Assembly (NCBI RefSeq): GCF_007827695.1
Contig: NZ_VITA01000005.1
Coordinates: forward strand, 290,799 to 354,798
Direction of reading: 5' to 3'
Origin: Sinorhizobium medicae
GTDB taxonomy: Bacteria > Pseudomonadota > Alphaproteobacteria > Rhizobiales > Rhizobiaceae
DNA: 64,000 nt
Part shown: one piece after another, positions 9,176 to 18,023 of the stretch
Position numbering within the stretch: the first letter of the stretch is position 1
Layout: every line of letters starts with the position of its first letter
Made by a program: the position numbers and the translations under genes
The notes under the pieces: model-generated
The model's database searches: none
What the model saw: only the letters and a program-made list of their open reading frames with translations
What the model was told of the DNA's origin: nothing

Positions 9176-11422
9176 ATGAGCGAACGGATGTTTCGAGGGC
9201 GTATGAGGGCTGGCGCGGAAACGGCACGGGAGGCCGGCGGGACCGCCGCGCCAGCAGCGCCTACGGTGAAGATCGGCGCCGCGCTCCTTTGGCAGCGCCG
9301 GTTTTGGGCTGATCCTTCGGCAGGGGCGCCGGTCGCGCGGCTCGCCTATGCTCTCGCCGGCATCGCTGCGGCAATGCTGCTCCTCGCGGTCGGTGCGAGC
9401 GCGGGTCTGCACCTGTTGTCTGCGATCATTGCGGCCGGGGGCATCGCCGGTGCCTTCCTGCTGCTGTCCGGTCGAGACGAAGCGTCCGGGAGCCTTAGGG
9501 CCGGCGCCCGCGAAACTGCGCAGGACGCCGCGGCGCCCCTTGCATCCATCCATGACGCCATGGGCGATCTCGTCATCGTCCGCGACCCCGACGGCAAGGT
9601 CATGCAGGCCAATGTCGCCTTCCATGAGCTTTGCGGATGCGCCGACGCGCGGGGCCTGACCTGCGCGGAGCTGGGATTGCGCTTCGAGCCGAAGCCGGAC
9701 CCCTACCGCTACTTCGTGCATATTTGTACGTCCGCAGGCACGCGCCTCTACGATTGGCACGACGTGCTTGTCCGCGACGCGCATGGCCGGCTGATGCGCC
9801 ATAGCATTGCTCGAGACGTCACGGAGGATATGCTGGCGGCAAGCCAGAGAGAGGAGGCGAGGCAGCGCGCCGAGGAGGCGAGCCGGGCCAAGTCCCGTCT
9901 GCTCGCCACCGTCAGTCATGAGATCCGTACGCCGCTTTCCGGCATCCTCGGTATGAGCCGGCTCCTCGCAGAGACGCGGCTGTCGGACGAGCAGAAGAAC
10001 TATCTCGTCGGCATGCAGCAGTCCGGACACACCCTGGTCCAACTCGTCGAGGACCTGATCGATTTTTCCTCGCTTGCCGCCGGACGGTTCCAGCTGCGCC
10101 CGTCGCAGCAGGACCTGCGTCAGACGGTCGAGAACGTGGTCGAGATGCTGTCTCCCCGCGCGCATGAGAAGGGTATCGAGATAGGTGCAACGGTCGCCAT
10201 CGAGATACCCGAGCGGATGCTGTTCGATGCGGCGCGCCTGCGCCAGGTGCTGTTCAACGTGGTCGGCAACGCGGTGAAATTCACCGAGAAGGGCGGCGTT
10301 ATCGTCTCTGTCGATATCGAGAATGGCTCGTTGCGCATCCGGGTTGACGATAGCGGACCCGGCATGTCCGCCGACGCGCTCGCACGCGTCTTCGAGGAGT
10401 TCGAGCAGGCCGGTGACGAGGCCCAACGTGCGAAGGGAACGGGGCTCGGCCTCGCAATATCCCGGCGGATCATGGAAGCTTTCGGCGGCAGCCTTACCGC
10501 CACGAGCGTTTCCGGCAAGGGAAGCCGTTTCGAGATCCGGTTCCCGATGGATGTCGCCGGTCTCTCGACAGTTCCGGTTCGCCGCGGCATTCTGGCGGGT
10601 GCGCATGTGCTTGTCATGGCGCCCGAAGGGCCTTCCTCAGCCGCGCTTGCCGCCACGATCGAGACGCTGGGCGCCACGTGCCATAGGGCTTCGACGCTTG
10701 CCGTCGCGCGGCGGATCGTCGCCGGCGCGCTCGCCAATCGGCTGCTGCTGACGGATATCATTGTCGATCACCGCCACGCTGGACAGTCTCGCGAGCTCCT
10801 TGCTCTCGAGCCGGCGATCGCCGGCCTGGGTTTGCGCAGAACCTATCTCATCAGCCCCGAGGAGCGGGCGGGCCATCCCGTGAGCCGACTCGGGGGCTAT
10901 GAGGCCTGGCTGATCCGCCCTCTTCGCGAGAAATCGCTGATTGGGGTGCTACTTGGGCGACTCAGGGGAATGGAAAAGCGCGATGCGATCAACGACAACA
11001 GACCGGTGCTGCGGGAGGAGCCAGCGGCCGTGAAGGCGGATGTTCGCGCCATCCTGCTTGCAGAGGACGACCCTGTGAACGCGCTCGTCTTGCAGTCGGT
11101 TCTCAGCCGGGCCGGCCATGCCGTCGATCACGTCGGCGACTTCATGGCGCTCGAGGCCGCAATCCGCTCGGCCGCGCCGCCCCTGATCGTCACAGACCTC
11201 AACATGCCAGGGGGCGATGGTCTCGACATGCTCCGACGTCTTCGCGAAGCGGAGGCCGCTGGCAACAGGCGGCGTGTGCCGGTTCTCGTCCTGACCGCGG
11301 ACGCGCGCGCCGATATCTATGAGCGCCTTCGAGTTGCGGGAGCGGACGCCGTGCTGGTGAAGCCTGCCGATCCGCAGCGGCTTCTTGCCGAAGTCACCCG
11401 CCTCATCCACCCCGCAGCATAG
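9176..11422 (+). CDS. Membrane hybrid sensor histidine kinase / response regulator
   Basis: A 748-aa two-component hybrid kinase with unknown signal. Order: two transmembrane helices (about 57-77 and 80-97), a PAS domain (about 125-215), HisKA with phospho-acceptor His248 (SHEIRTP), HATPase with N box NVVGNAVKF, G1 DDSGPGMS and G2 KGTGLGLA. A degenerate receiver (about 470-600) follows, then a canonical receiver (about 625-748) with the acidic pair EDD, acceptor Asp674 (IVTDLNMPG) and the conserved Lys in VLVKPAD. No partner regulator is adjacent. It lies between lspA and olsB, 47 bp after lspA. Not PleC, DivJ or CckA by architecture. Confidence 0.88.
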   Translation: MSERMFRGRMRAGAETAREAGGTAAPAAPTVKIGAALLWQRRFWADPSAGAPVARLAYALAGIAAAMLLLAVGASAGLHLLSAIIAAGGIAGAFLLLSGRDEASGSLRAGARETAQDAAAPLASIHDAMGDLVIVRDPDGKVMQANVAFHELCGCADARGLTCAELGLRFEPKPDPYRYFVHICTSAGTRLYDWHDVLVRDAHGRLMRHSIARDVTEDMLAASQREEARQRAEEASRAKSRLLATVSHEIRTPLSGILGMSRLLAETRLSDEQKNYLVGMQQSGHTLVQLVEDLIDFSSLAAGRFQLRPSQQDLRQTVENVVEMLSPRAHEKGIEIGATVAIEIPERMLFDAARLRQVLFNVVGNAVKFTEKGGVIVSVDIENGSLRIRVDDSGPGMSADALARVFEEFEQAGDEAQRAKGTGLGLAISRRIMEAFGGSLTATSVSGKGSRFEIRFPMDVAGLSTVPVRRGILAGAHVLVMAPEGPSSAALAATIETLGATCHRASTLAVARRIVAGALANRLLLTDIIVDHRHAGQSRELLALEPAIAGLGLRRTYLISPEERAGHPVSRLGGYEAWLIRPLREKSLIGVLLGRLRGMEKRDAINDNRPVLREEPAAVKADVRAILLAEDDPVNALVLQSVLSRAGHAVDHVGDFMALEAAIRSAAPPLIVTDLNMPGGDGLDMLRRLREAEAAGNRRRVPVLVLTADARADIYERLRVAGADAVLVKPADPQRLLAEVTRLIHPAA

Positions 11423-11471
11423 ATTTCCACGCTTCCGGCCCCTTACCAGGTCGGGGTTGTATACTGCCCCG

Positions 11472-11489
11472 GTGTCACTATGTTGTTGC
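11472..11489 (+). promoter_or_regulatory. Weak PHO-box-like site upstream of olsB
   Basis: The 18 bases at 11472-11489 (GTGTCAC, 4-base gap, TTGTTGC) loosely resemble a PhoB box made of two CTGTCAT-type half sites, about 50 bp before the olsB start. The first half matches well and the second poorly. Ornithine-lipid synthesis in Sinorhizobium responds to phosphate limitation, which gives the site meaning, but the match alone is weak. Confidence 0.25.
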
Positions 11490-11538
11490 AGAAACGTGGT
11501 CTAAGCCCGACAGGAATGACGGCTCGGGATGACACGGT

Positions 11539-12429
11539 ATGACGATCGAACTTCTGGATTCGACGAGCGTGGTTGACACCTCAAATGCTTTTGTACGCAA
11601 GACGATTGCCGCTCCGGCGACCGATATTCTTGGGCGGATCGGCAATCTCGAAACGCGCCTCGCCCGGTCGGCAGCCGAAATCGACGCGGCGCAGGCGGTT
11701 CGCTACAAGGTCTTCGTAGAGGAGATGAGGGCACAGGTGTCGCCCGACGCCGAGCGACGCAAGCGCGACGTCGACGGTTGGGATGCGATCTGCGATCATC
11801 TCCTGGTGCTCGACACTTCAATCGATGGCGATGTGGAGGAGCAGATCGTCGGAACCTACCGCCTGCTTCGCCAGGACGTCGCCGAGCGGGCCAGCGGTTT
11901 CTACTCGGCTTCCGAATTCGCGATCGCCGAACTTCTCTCGCGTCACCCGGAGAAGCGCTTCATGGAGCTTGGACGTTCCTGCGTGCTTTTGAAATATCGG
12001 ACCAGGCGCACGGTCGAATTGCTGTGGCAGGGCAATTGGGCCTATGCCCTGAAGCACGGTATCGATGCGATGTTCGGCTGTGGTTCTTTTCCCGGCGTGA
12101 TTCCCGAAGAGCACGCGCTCGCGCTCTCGTTCCTTCATCACAACGTGCGGGTCAGGGACGAGTGGACCGTTGCGGCCCGGCCGGAGCTTTACCGGACAAT
12201 GGACCTTATGCCTTCGGAGGCGATCGATCCGAAGAAGGCGCTGGCCGCGCTCCCCCCGCTCATCAAGGGCTACATGCGGCTCGGCGCAATGGTCGGCGAC
12301 GGGGCGGTTGTGGATCAGGCGTTCCGCACCACCGACGTCCTGATCGTCCTGCCGATCAGCAATATTTCCGGGCGTTATCTGAACTATTACGGCGCAGACG
12401 CCGGGCGCTTCTCCTCGTCTGTATCCTGA
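11539..12429 (+). CDS. olsB: L-ornithine N-alpha-acyltransferase OlsB
   Basis: GNAT-like acyltransferase that transfers a 3-hydroxy-fatty acyl group from acyl carrier protein to the alpha-amino group of ornithine, making lyso-ornithine lipid, the first step of ornithine-lipid synthesis. The 296-aa product shows the OlsB/hemolysin-type pattern: AQAVRYKVFVEEM near residues 51-63, an RDVDGWDAICDHLLV stretch, VGTYRLLR and FMELGRSCV. The second-step enzyme OlsA is encoded at 26827. The ATG at 11539 has only a weak upstream purine stretch. The assignment agrees with the olsB-tme-mutS gene order of S. meliloti as I recall it. Confidence 0.9.
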   Translation: MTIELLDSTSVVDTSNAFVRKTIAAPATDILGRIGNLETRLARSAAEIDAAQAVRYKVFVEEMRAQVSPDAERRKRDVDGWDAICDHLLVLDTSIDGDVEEQIVGTYRLLRQDVAERASGFYSASEFAIAELLSRHPEKRFMELGRSCVLLKYRTRRTVELLWQGNWAYALKHGIDAMFGCGSFPGVIPEEHALALSFLHHNVRVRDEWTVAARPELYRTMDLMPSEAIDPKKALAALPPLIKGYMRLGAMVGDGAVVDQAFRTTDVLIVLPISNISGRYLNYYGADAGRFSSSVS

Positions 12430-12501
12430 CTGTCCATCGCTGCGCTTCGAATTTTCATGACGGAAGTATATTGAACCAAAAAGGAGAACATTCGCCGCTC
12501 T

Positions 12502-12517
12502 GCCTGCGAAGGCAGGC
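12502..12517. repeat. Small hairpin in the olsB/tme convergent gap
   Basis: Perfect 6-bp inverted repeat (GCCTGC, loop GAAG, GCAGGC) in the convergent region between olsB and tme. It has no T-run and probably only adds mRNA 3' structure. Confidence 0.35.
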
Positions 12518-12574
12518 TCCGCGAGAAAATCTGGAATTTTCATCACGAACGAATTTGACCAGTCATCAAATATT

Positions 12575-12614
12575 GGGCCCGCATCCGTTTTCTGGAAGCG
12601 GGCTCCTGTTTTTA
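12575..12614 (+). terminator. Probable rho-independent terminator of olsB
   Basis: A stem of about 8 bp (GGGCCCGC paired with GCGGGCTC, one G-U pair, 15-base loop) is followed by CCTGTTTTT. It lies 145 bp past olsB in the plus direction, within the 258-bp convergent gap to tme. Confidence 0.5.
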
Positions 12615-12687
12615 AGCGCTTGCGCGATCCTGGCGACGCGGTGACAGTCGAAATGCCGGCAGTTTTACGACTTTCCGCCGACCCGCG

Positions 12688-14973
12688 TCACGTCCCGGCG
12701 TTATAGGCCGCTATTGCTGCAAGGTTGACGAGGTCGGAGTCCTTCGCCGACATGGAGGCGATCTGGACCGATTTGTCCAGGCCGACCAGCAACGGACCGA
12801 TCACGGTCGAGCCGCCAAGTTCCTGGAGCATCTTCGTCGAAATCGATGCCGAGTGGAATGCGGGCATGACAAGCACGTTCGCGGTGCCCGACAGCCGGCA
12901 GAAGGGATATTGCTCCATCACCCGCGCGTTGAGTGCCACGTCGGCGGCCATCTCGCCGTCATATTCGAAATCGACCCGGCGCCTGTCGAGGATCTTCACC
13001 GCCTCGCGTACCCGCTCCGAGCGTTCGCCGGAAGGATGGCCGAACGTCGAATAGGCGAGCATCGCCACTCGCGGCACGTAGCCGAGCCGCTTTGCGAGGC
13101 CGGCTGCCTCCTCGGCGATATCCGCCAGTTCCTCTGAGGTCGGCATGTCGTGCACCGCAGTGTCGGCGACGAGCACCGTGCGGCCGCGGCAGAGCGCAAT
13201 AGAAACGCCGATCACGCGATGGCCGGGCTTTGGATCGATGCAGCGGCGCACGTCCTCGAGCGCGGTCGAATAGTTGCGCGTGAGGCCCGTCACCATGCCG
13301 TCCGCATCGCCGAGCGCCACCATCGAGGCGGCGAAATGGTTGCGGTCGGTATTGATCAGGCGCTGCACGTCGCGGAAGAGATAACCCTTTCGCTGCAGGC
13401 GCGAATAGAGAAAGTCAGTATAGGCGCCGACGCGCTTGGACAGGCGCGCATTGACGATCTGGATGCCCGCGCGGTCGAGGTCGATGCCTTCGCGCTCGGC
13501 GGTCTCGCGCATCACTTCCTCCCGACCGAGCAGCAGAGCCGTGCCGAGCTGCTGGTTGGCGTAGGCGATAGCCGAGCGCATCATCTGCACTTCCTCGCCT
13601 TCGGCGAAGACGATCCGCTTCGGCTGACGCCGGACGCGCTCGACAATGCGCTGCAACGTCGAGGCGATGGGGTCGCGCCGTGCCGAAAGCTGCTCCCCAT
13701 AGGCCTTGAGGTCCTCGATCGGCTTGCGGGCGACGCCTGTCTCCATAGCCGCCTTTGCAACGGCCATCGGGATCGCCGAAATGAGCCGCGGATCGAAGGG
13801 AACGGGAATGATATATTGCGGCCCGAAGCGCGGCCGATTGCCTTGATAGGCGGCGGCGACGTCGTCCGGGACGTCTTCCTTGGCGAGATTGGCAAGCGCT
13901 TCCGCCGCAGCGATCTTCATCGCGTCATTGATTGTCGAGGCGCGCACGTCGAGCGCGCCGCGGAAGATATAGGGGAAGCCGAGAACGTTGTTGACCTGGT
14001 TCGGATAATCCGAACGGCCGGTCGCGACGATCGCGTCATTACGAATGTCGGCGACCTCTTCCGGCGTGATTTCCGGATCGGGATTGGCCATGGCGAAGAT
14101 GATCGGCCGCTCGCCCATGGAGCGAACCATGTCGGCAGAAAGCGCTCCCTTCGCGGAGAGGCCGAAGAATACGTCGGCGCCGTCGAGGGCCTCCGCAAGC
14201 GTCCGGCGGTCGGTTTCGACCGCATGTGCGGACTTCCATTGGTTCATGCCATCGGTGCGGCCCTTGTAAATCACCCCCTTGGTATCGCAGAGAATGATAT
14301 TTGCCGGGTTGAAGCCCATCGACTTGATGAGTTCGATGCAGGCGATTGCCGCCGCGCCCGCCCCGTTGCAGACAAGCTTGGTCGACTTGAAGTCACGGCC
14401 CGTCAGGGTCAGCGCGTTGATGAGGCCCGCCGCTGCGATGATCGCGGTACCGTGCTGGTCGTCATGAAAAACGGGTATGTCCATGACTTCGCGCAGCCGC
14501 TGTTCGATGATGAAGCAGTCAGGCGCCTTGATATCCTCGAGATTGATGCCGCCGAAGGAGGGGCCGAGAAAGCGGACGCAATTGACGAACTCGTCAACGT
14601 CATCCGTATCCACTTCGAGGTCGATCGAGTCGACGTCGGCGAAGCGCTTGAACAGGACGGCCTTGCCTTCCATGACGGGCTTCGAGGCGAGCGCGCCGAG
14701 ATTGCCGAGGCCGAGGATTGCGGTGCCGTTGGAAATCACCGCAACCATATTGCCGCGCGCGGTATAGTCGTAGGCCGTTGCCGGGTCTTCGGCGATTGCC
14801 TTCACCGGAACAGCGACACCGGGCGAATAGGCGAGAGACAGATCCCGCTGCGTCGCCATTGGCTTCGTCGGCGAAATCTCCAGCTTTCCGGGGCGGCCTT
14901 GAGAGTGAAAATCGAGCGCTTCCTGCGCCGTGACGCTCGTCATCGCGCGGTCGGACCTATCGATACCCGGCAT
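12688..14973 (-). CDS. tme: NADP-type malic enzyme with C-terminal phosphotransacetylase-like domain
   Basis: Oxidative decarboxylation of malate to pyruvate, supplying pyruvate and NADPH during growth on dicarboxylates. The 761-aa product is chimeric: malic enzyme N-terminal and NAD(P)-binding domains (about 20-430; LAYSPGVAVPV, FHDDQHGTAI, NGAGAAAIAC) fused to a phosphotransacetylase-like domain (about 440-761), typical of rhizobial malic enzymes. I favour Tme over the NAD enzyme Dme because the N-terminus differs from Dme as I recall it and because it sits between olsB and mutS as tme does in S. meliloti. GAGG lies 4 bases before the ATG. Confidence 0.88.
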   Translation of the reverse strand: MPGIDRSDRAMTSVTAQEALDFHSQGRPGKLEISPTKPMATQRDLSLAYSPGVAVPVKAIAEDPATAYDYTARGNMVAVISNGTAILGLGNLGALASKPVMEGKAVLFKRFADVDSIDLEVDTDDVDEFVNCVRFLGPSFGGINLEDIKAPDCFIIEQRLREVMDIPVFHDDQHGTAIIAAAGLINALTLTGRDFKSTKLVCNGAGAAAIACIELIKSMGFNPANIILCDTKGVIYKGRTDGMNQWKSAHAVETDRRTLAEALDGADVFFGLSAKGALSADMVRSMGERPIIFAMANPDPEITPEEVADIRNDAIVATGRSDYPNQVNNVLGFPYIFRGALDVRASTINDAMKIAAAEALANLAKEDVPDDVAAAYQGNRPRFGPQYIIPVPFDPRLISAIPMAVAKAAMETGVARKPIEDLKAYGEQLSARRDPIASTLQRIVERVRRQPKRIVFAEGEEVQMMRSAIAYANQQLGTALLLGREEVMRETAEREGIDLDRAGIQIVNARLSKRVGAYTDFLYSRLQRKGYLFRDVQRLINTDRNHFAASMVALGDADGMVTGLTRNYSTALEDVRRCIDPKPGHRVIGVSIALCRGRTVLVADTAVHDMPTSEELADIAEEAAGLAKRLGYVPRVAMLAYSTFGHPSGERSERVREAVKILDRRRVDFEYDGEMAADVALNARVMEQYPFCRLSGTANVLVMPAFHSASISTKMLQELGGSTVIGPLLVGLDKSVQIASMSAKDSDLVNLAAIAAYNAGT

Positions 14974-15075
14974 GTTTCCTCAACCTCCTGTGGGCGACCC
15001 TCCCGGTCTGCCTCTTTGTTGTTGTCGTCTATAAATGCTTGCGGGTAGTGTGACATCTCTTTTTTTGGAACAATC

Positions 15076-17823
15076 ATGAATTTCCTGATGGATGCATCGA
15101 ACCGAACGGGCGACGTCCTTTCCGTGTCCGATCTCGCGAGCGAAGAGAGCCGCTCCACCGCCACGCCGATGATGGAACAGTTCATCGAGATCAAGGCGAA
15201 CAACCGGGATTCGCTCCTGTTTTACCGCATGGGTGATTTCTACGAGCTGTTTTTCCAGGATGCGGTCGAGGCCTCGCGCGCACTCGGTATCACGCTGACG
15301 AAACGCGGACAGCACATGGGGCAGGAAATCCCCATGTGCGGCGTGCCGGTGCATGCGGCTGACGATTACCTGCAGAAGCTGATTGCGCTCGGCTATCGCG
15401 TCGCGGTCTGCGAACAGGTGGAGGACCCTGCCGAGGCGAAGAAGCGCGGCGGCAAATCGGTCGTGCGCCGCGATGTCGTCCGCCTCGTAACGCCGGGAAC
15501 GATCACCGAGGACAAGCTGCTCTCGCCCTCGGAATCAAACTATCTCATGGCGCTCGCGCGCATCAGGAGCGGCTCGGAGCCCGCTTATGCGCTTGCCTGG
15601 ATCGATATTTCGACGGGAATCTTCCGCCTCGCCGAGACCGCGGAGAGCCGGCTTCTTGCCGACATATTGCGCATCGAACCACGCGAACTGATCCTGCCGG
15701 ATACCGTCTTCCACGATCCGGATCTCAGGCCCGTTTTCGACGTGCTCGGGCGGGTCGCGGTACCGCAGCCGGCCATCCTTTTCGACAGTGCGACGGCGGA
15801 AGGCCGGATATCACGCTACTACGGCGTCGGGACGCTCGACGGCTTCGGCAGTTTCTCGCGCGCGGAGCTCGCCGCCGCATCGGCGGCAGTCTCCTATGTC
15901 GAAAAGACCCAGCTCCAGGAGCGCCCGGCGCTCGGCATACCGGAAAGGGAAAGCGCCGCCTCGACCCTCTTCATCGATCCGGCAACCCGTGCCAATCTGG
16001 AGCTCGCCAAGACGCTGTCGGGCTCGCGCGACGGCAGCCTGCTCAAGTCGCTCGACCGTACGGTGACGAGCGGTGGCGCCCGGCTGTTGGCCGAACGGCT
16101 GATGTCACCCCTGACCGACCCGGAACGGATCAATCGGCGGCTCGATTCCATCGAAATGCTGGCCGACCAGCCGCGCTTCACGGCCGACGCTCGCGATGCG
16201 CTTCGCAGGGCGCCGGACATGCCGCGCGCCCTGTCGCGGCTCGCGCTTGGCCGCGGCGGCCCTCGCGATCTCGGTGCCATACAGGCGGGCATGCGGGCCG
16301 CGGTCGCGATCGCGGCGCTTCTCTCGGGTGCCGAGCTTTCGGTGGAACTGGCTGAAGCGCGTGACGCGATCGCGGGCTTGCCGCGGGACCTCCTCGCGCG
16401 CCTCGACGCGACCCTTGCGGAGGAATTGCCGCTTTTGAAGCGCGATGGCGGTTTCGTCCGCGAAGGTGCTAACGCCGAACTCGACGAGATGCGCGCTCTG
16501 CGCGACCAGTCGCGCCGCGTGGTTGCCGATCTTCAGCTCCAATATTGCGAAGAGACCGGAATCAAGTCGCTGAAAATCAAGCATAACAACGTGCTCGGCT
16601 ACTTCATCGAGGTGACCGCCGGAAATGCCGGCGCCATGATCGATACGGATGCGGGCCGTGCCCGCTTCATCCACCGCCAGACCATGGCGAACGCCATGCG
16701 CTTCACCACGACCGAGTTGGCGGAGCTCGAAACCAAGATCGCCAATGCCGCGGACCGCGTTCTGGCGATCGAACTCGAGACTTTCGAGGTCATGACGCGC
16801 GAGGTGGTCGCCGAGGCCGAAGCGATCAAAGCGGCGGCGCTGGCGCTGGCGACGATCGACGTCTCGGCCGGACTGGCGGTGCTTGCGGAGGAGCAGAACT
16901 ATACGCGCCCCGCCGTCGACCGCTCGCGCATGTTCGCGATCGACGGGGGCCGCCACCCCGTGGTGGAGCAGGCGTTGAGACGCCAGGCCGCCAATCCCTT
17001 CGTCGCGAATGGCTGCGACCTTTCCCCGCCCGGTGGGGAAGAGGGCGGCGCGATCTGGCTCCTCACCGGCCCCAACATGGGCGGCAAGTCGACTTTCCTG
17101 CGGCAGAACGCGCTGATCGCGATCATGGCGCAGATGGGGTCCTTCGTGCCTGCATCCGCCGCGCATATCGGCGTCGTCGACCGCCTCTTCTCACGCGTCG
17201 GGGCATCGGACGACCTCGCGCGTGGCCGTTCGACCTTCATGGTCGAAATGGTCGAGACGGCTGCGATTCTCAACCAGGCGACCGACCGCTCGCTGGTGAT
17301 CCTCGACGAGATCGGCCGCGGCACGGCGACCTTCGACGGCCTGTCGATCGCCTGGGCGGCTGTCGAGCATCTGCACGAGGTCAATCGTTGCCGCGGGCTG
17401 TTCGCGACCCATTTCCACGAATTGACGGTGCTTTCCGAAAAACTCGGCCGGCTTTCCAACGCGACCATGCGCGTCAAGGAGTGGGACGGCGACGTCATAT
17501 TCCTGCATGAAGTGGGGCCAGGGGCAGCCGACCGCTCCTACGGAATCCAGGTCGCCCGGCTTGCCGGCTTGCCGGCGTCGGTCGTCGCCCGCGCGCGGGA
17601 CGTTCTCGCCAAGCTTGAAGACGCGGACCGCAAAAATCCGGCGAGCCAGCTGATCGACGACCTGCCGCTGTTCCAGGTCGCGGTCCGGCGCGAGGAGGCG
17701 GCGAGGGCACCGGGACTTTCCAGGGCGGAGGAGGCCCTGAAGGCGCTCAACCCGGACGACATGACGCCGCGCGAGGCGCTCGACGCGCTGTACGCGCTCA
17801 AGAAGCAGCTTTCCAACCGCTGA
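15076..17823 (+). CDS. mutS: DNA mismatch repair protein MutS
   Basis: Recognises base mismatches and small loops after replication and recruits MutL. The 915-aa protein has the mismatch-contacting GDFYELF motif with Phe55 and Glu57, the connector, lever and clamp domains, then the ABC-type ATPase with Walker A GPNMGGKS (about 665-672), Walker [12 protein letters not shown] and the ATHFHEL motif. The N-terminus carries about 30 residues before the family domain, so a later start is possible. It diverges from tme across 102 bp. Confidence 0.96.
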   Translation: MNFLMDASNRTGDVLSVSDLASEESRSTATPMMEQFIEIKANNRDSLLFYRMGDFYELFFQDAVEASRALGITLTKRGQHMGQEIPMCGVPVHAADDYLQKLIALGYRVAVCEQVEDPAEAKKRGGKSVVRRDVVRLVTPGTITEDKLLSPSESNYLMALARIRSGSEPAYALAWIDISTGIFRLAETAESRLLADILRIEPRELILPDTVFHDPDLRPVFDVLGRVAVPQPAILFDSATAEGRISRYYGVGTLDGFGSFSRAELAAASAAVSYVEKTQLQERPALGIPERESAASTLFIDPATRANLELAKTLSGSRDGSLLKSLDRTVTSGGARLLAERLMSPLTDPERINRRLDSIEMLADQPRFTADARDALRRAPDMPRALSRLALGRGGPRDLGAIQAGMRAAVAIAALLSGAELSVELAEARDAIAGLPRDLLARLDATLAEELPLLKRDGGFVREGANAELDEMRALRDQSRRVVADLQLQYCEETGIKSLKIKHNNVLGYFIEVTAGNAGAMIDTDAGRARFIHRQTMANAMRFTTTELAELETKIANAADRVLAIELETFEVMTREVVAEAEAIKAAALALATIDVSAGLAVLAEEQNYTRPAVDRSRMFAIDGGRHPVVEQALRRQAANPFVANGCDLSPPGGEEGGAIWLLTGPNMGGKSTFLRQNALIAIMAQMGSFVPASAAHIGVVDRLFSRVGASDDLARGRSTFMVEMVETAAILNQATDRSLVILDEIGRGTATFDGLSIAWAAVEHLHEVNRCRGLFATHFHELTVLSEKLGRLSNATMRVKEWDGDVIFLHEVGPGAADRSYGIQVARLAGLPASVVARARDVLAKLEDADRKNPASQLIDDLPLFQVAVRREEAARAPGLSRAEEALKALNPDDMTPREALDALYALKKQLSNR

Positions 17824-17892
17824 TTTCGCGCCGCTATTTTCCCTGTTATTCGGCCGGCAAACGGGCTATACAGCGGCGCTTGCAACGAATGA

Positions 17893-17995
17893 TCTAGAGC
17901 GGGATGAGGAAAAGTGTGTGCGGTTTTCCGCCCGCATCCCGGTCTATCTCTTTGGAATCGATCACGTTCATGTTTTAGGAAAACATCGTGATCTC
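17893..17995 (+). repeat. Rhizobial intergenic repeat, copy 1 (RIME-like)
   Basis: Intergenic element of about 100 bp upstream of glnD, starting AGAGCGGGATGAGGAAAA and ending ACATCGTGATCT, with an internal imperfect inverted repeat (GCGGTTTTCCGC). A 31-bp core (17948-17978) is identical to a stretch at 34504-34534, and the two ends match a third copy at 46404-46466. It resembles the mosaic intergenic elements known in rhizobia. The element contains the GTG at 17988 that would extend glnD by 12 codons. Confidence 0.8.
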
Positions 17996-18023
17996 AGTCG
18001 GACAGGACGCCCTTCGGCACTTC

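Noticed and set aside
13150-15048. 632-codon open frame on the plus strand opposite tme
   Set aside because: Antisense shadow caused by high third-position GC; tme has clear motifs and no homology is visible in the shadow.
15055-15075. ICE-like half site TTTGGAACAA before mutS
   Set aside because: Only the left half matches; the right half is missing.
17988-18023. GTG start for glnD, 12 codons upstream of the chosen ATG
   Set aside because: The triplet is part of a dispersed repeat and recurs in copy 2, where it begins no gene.
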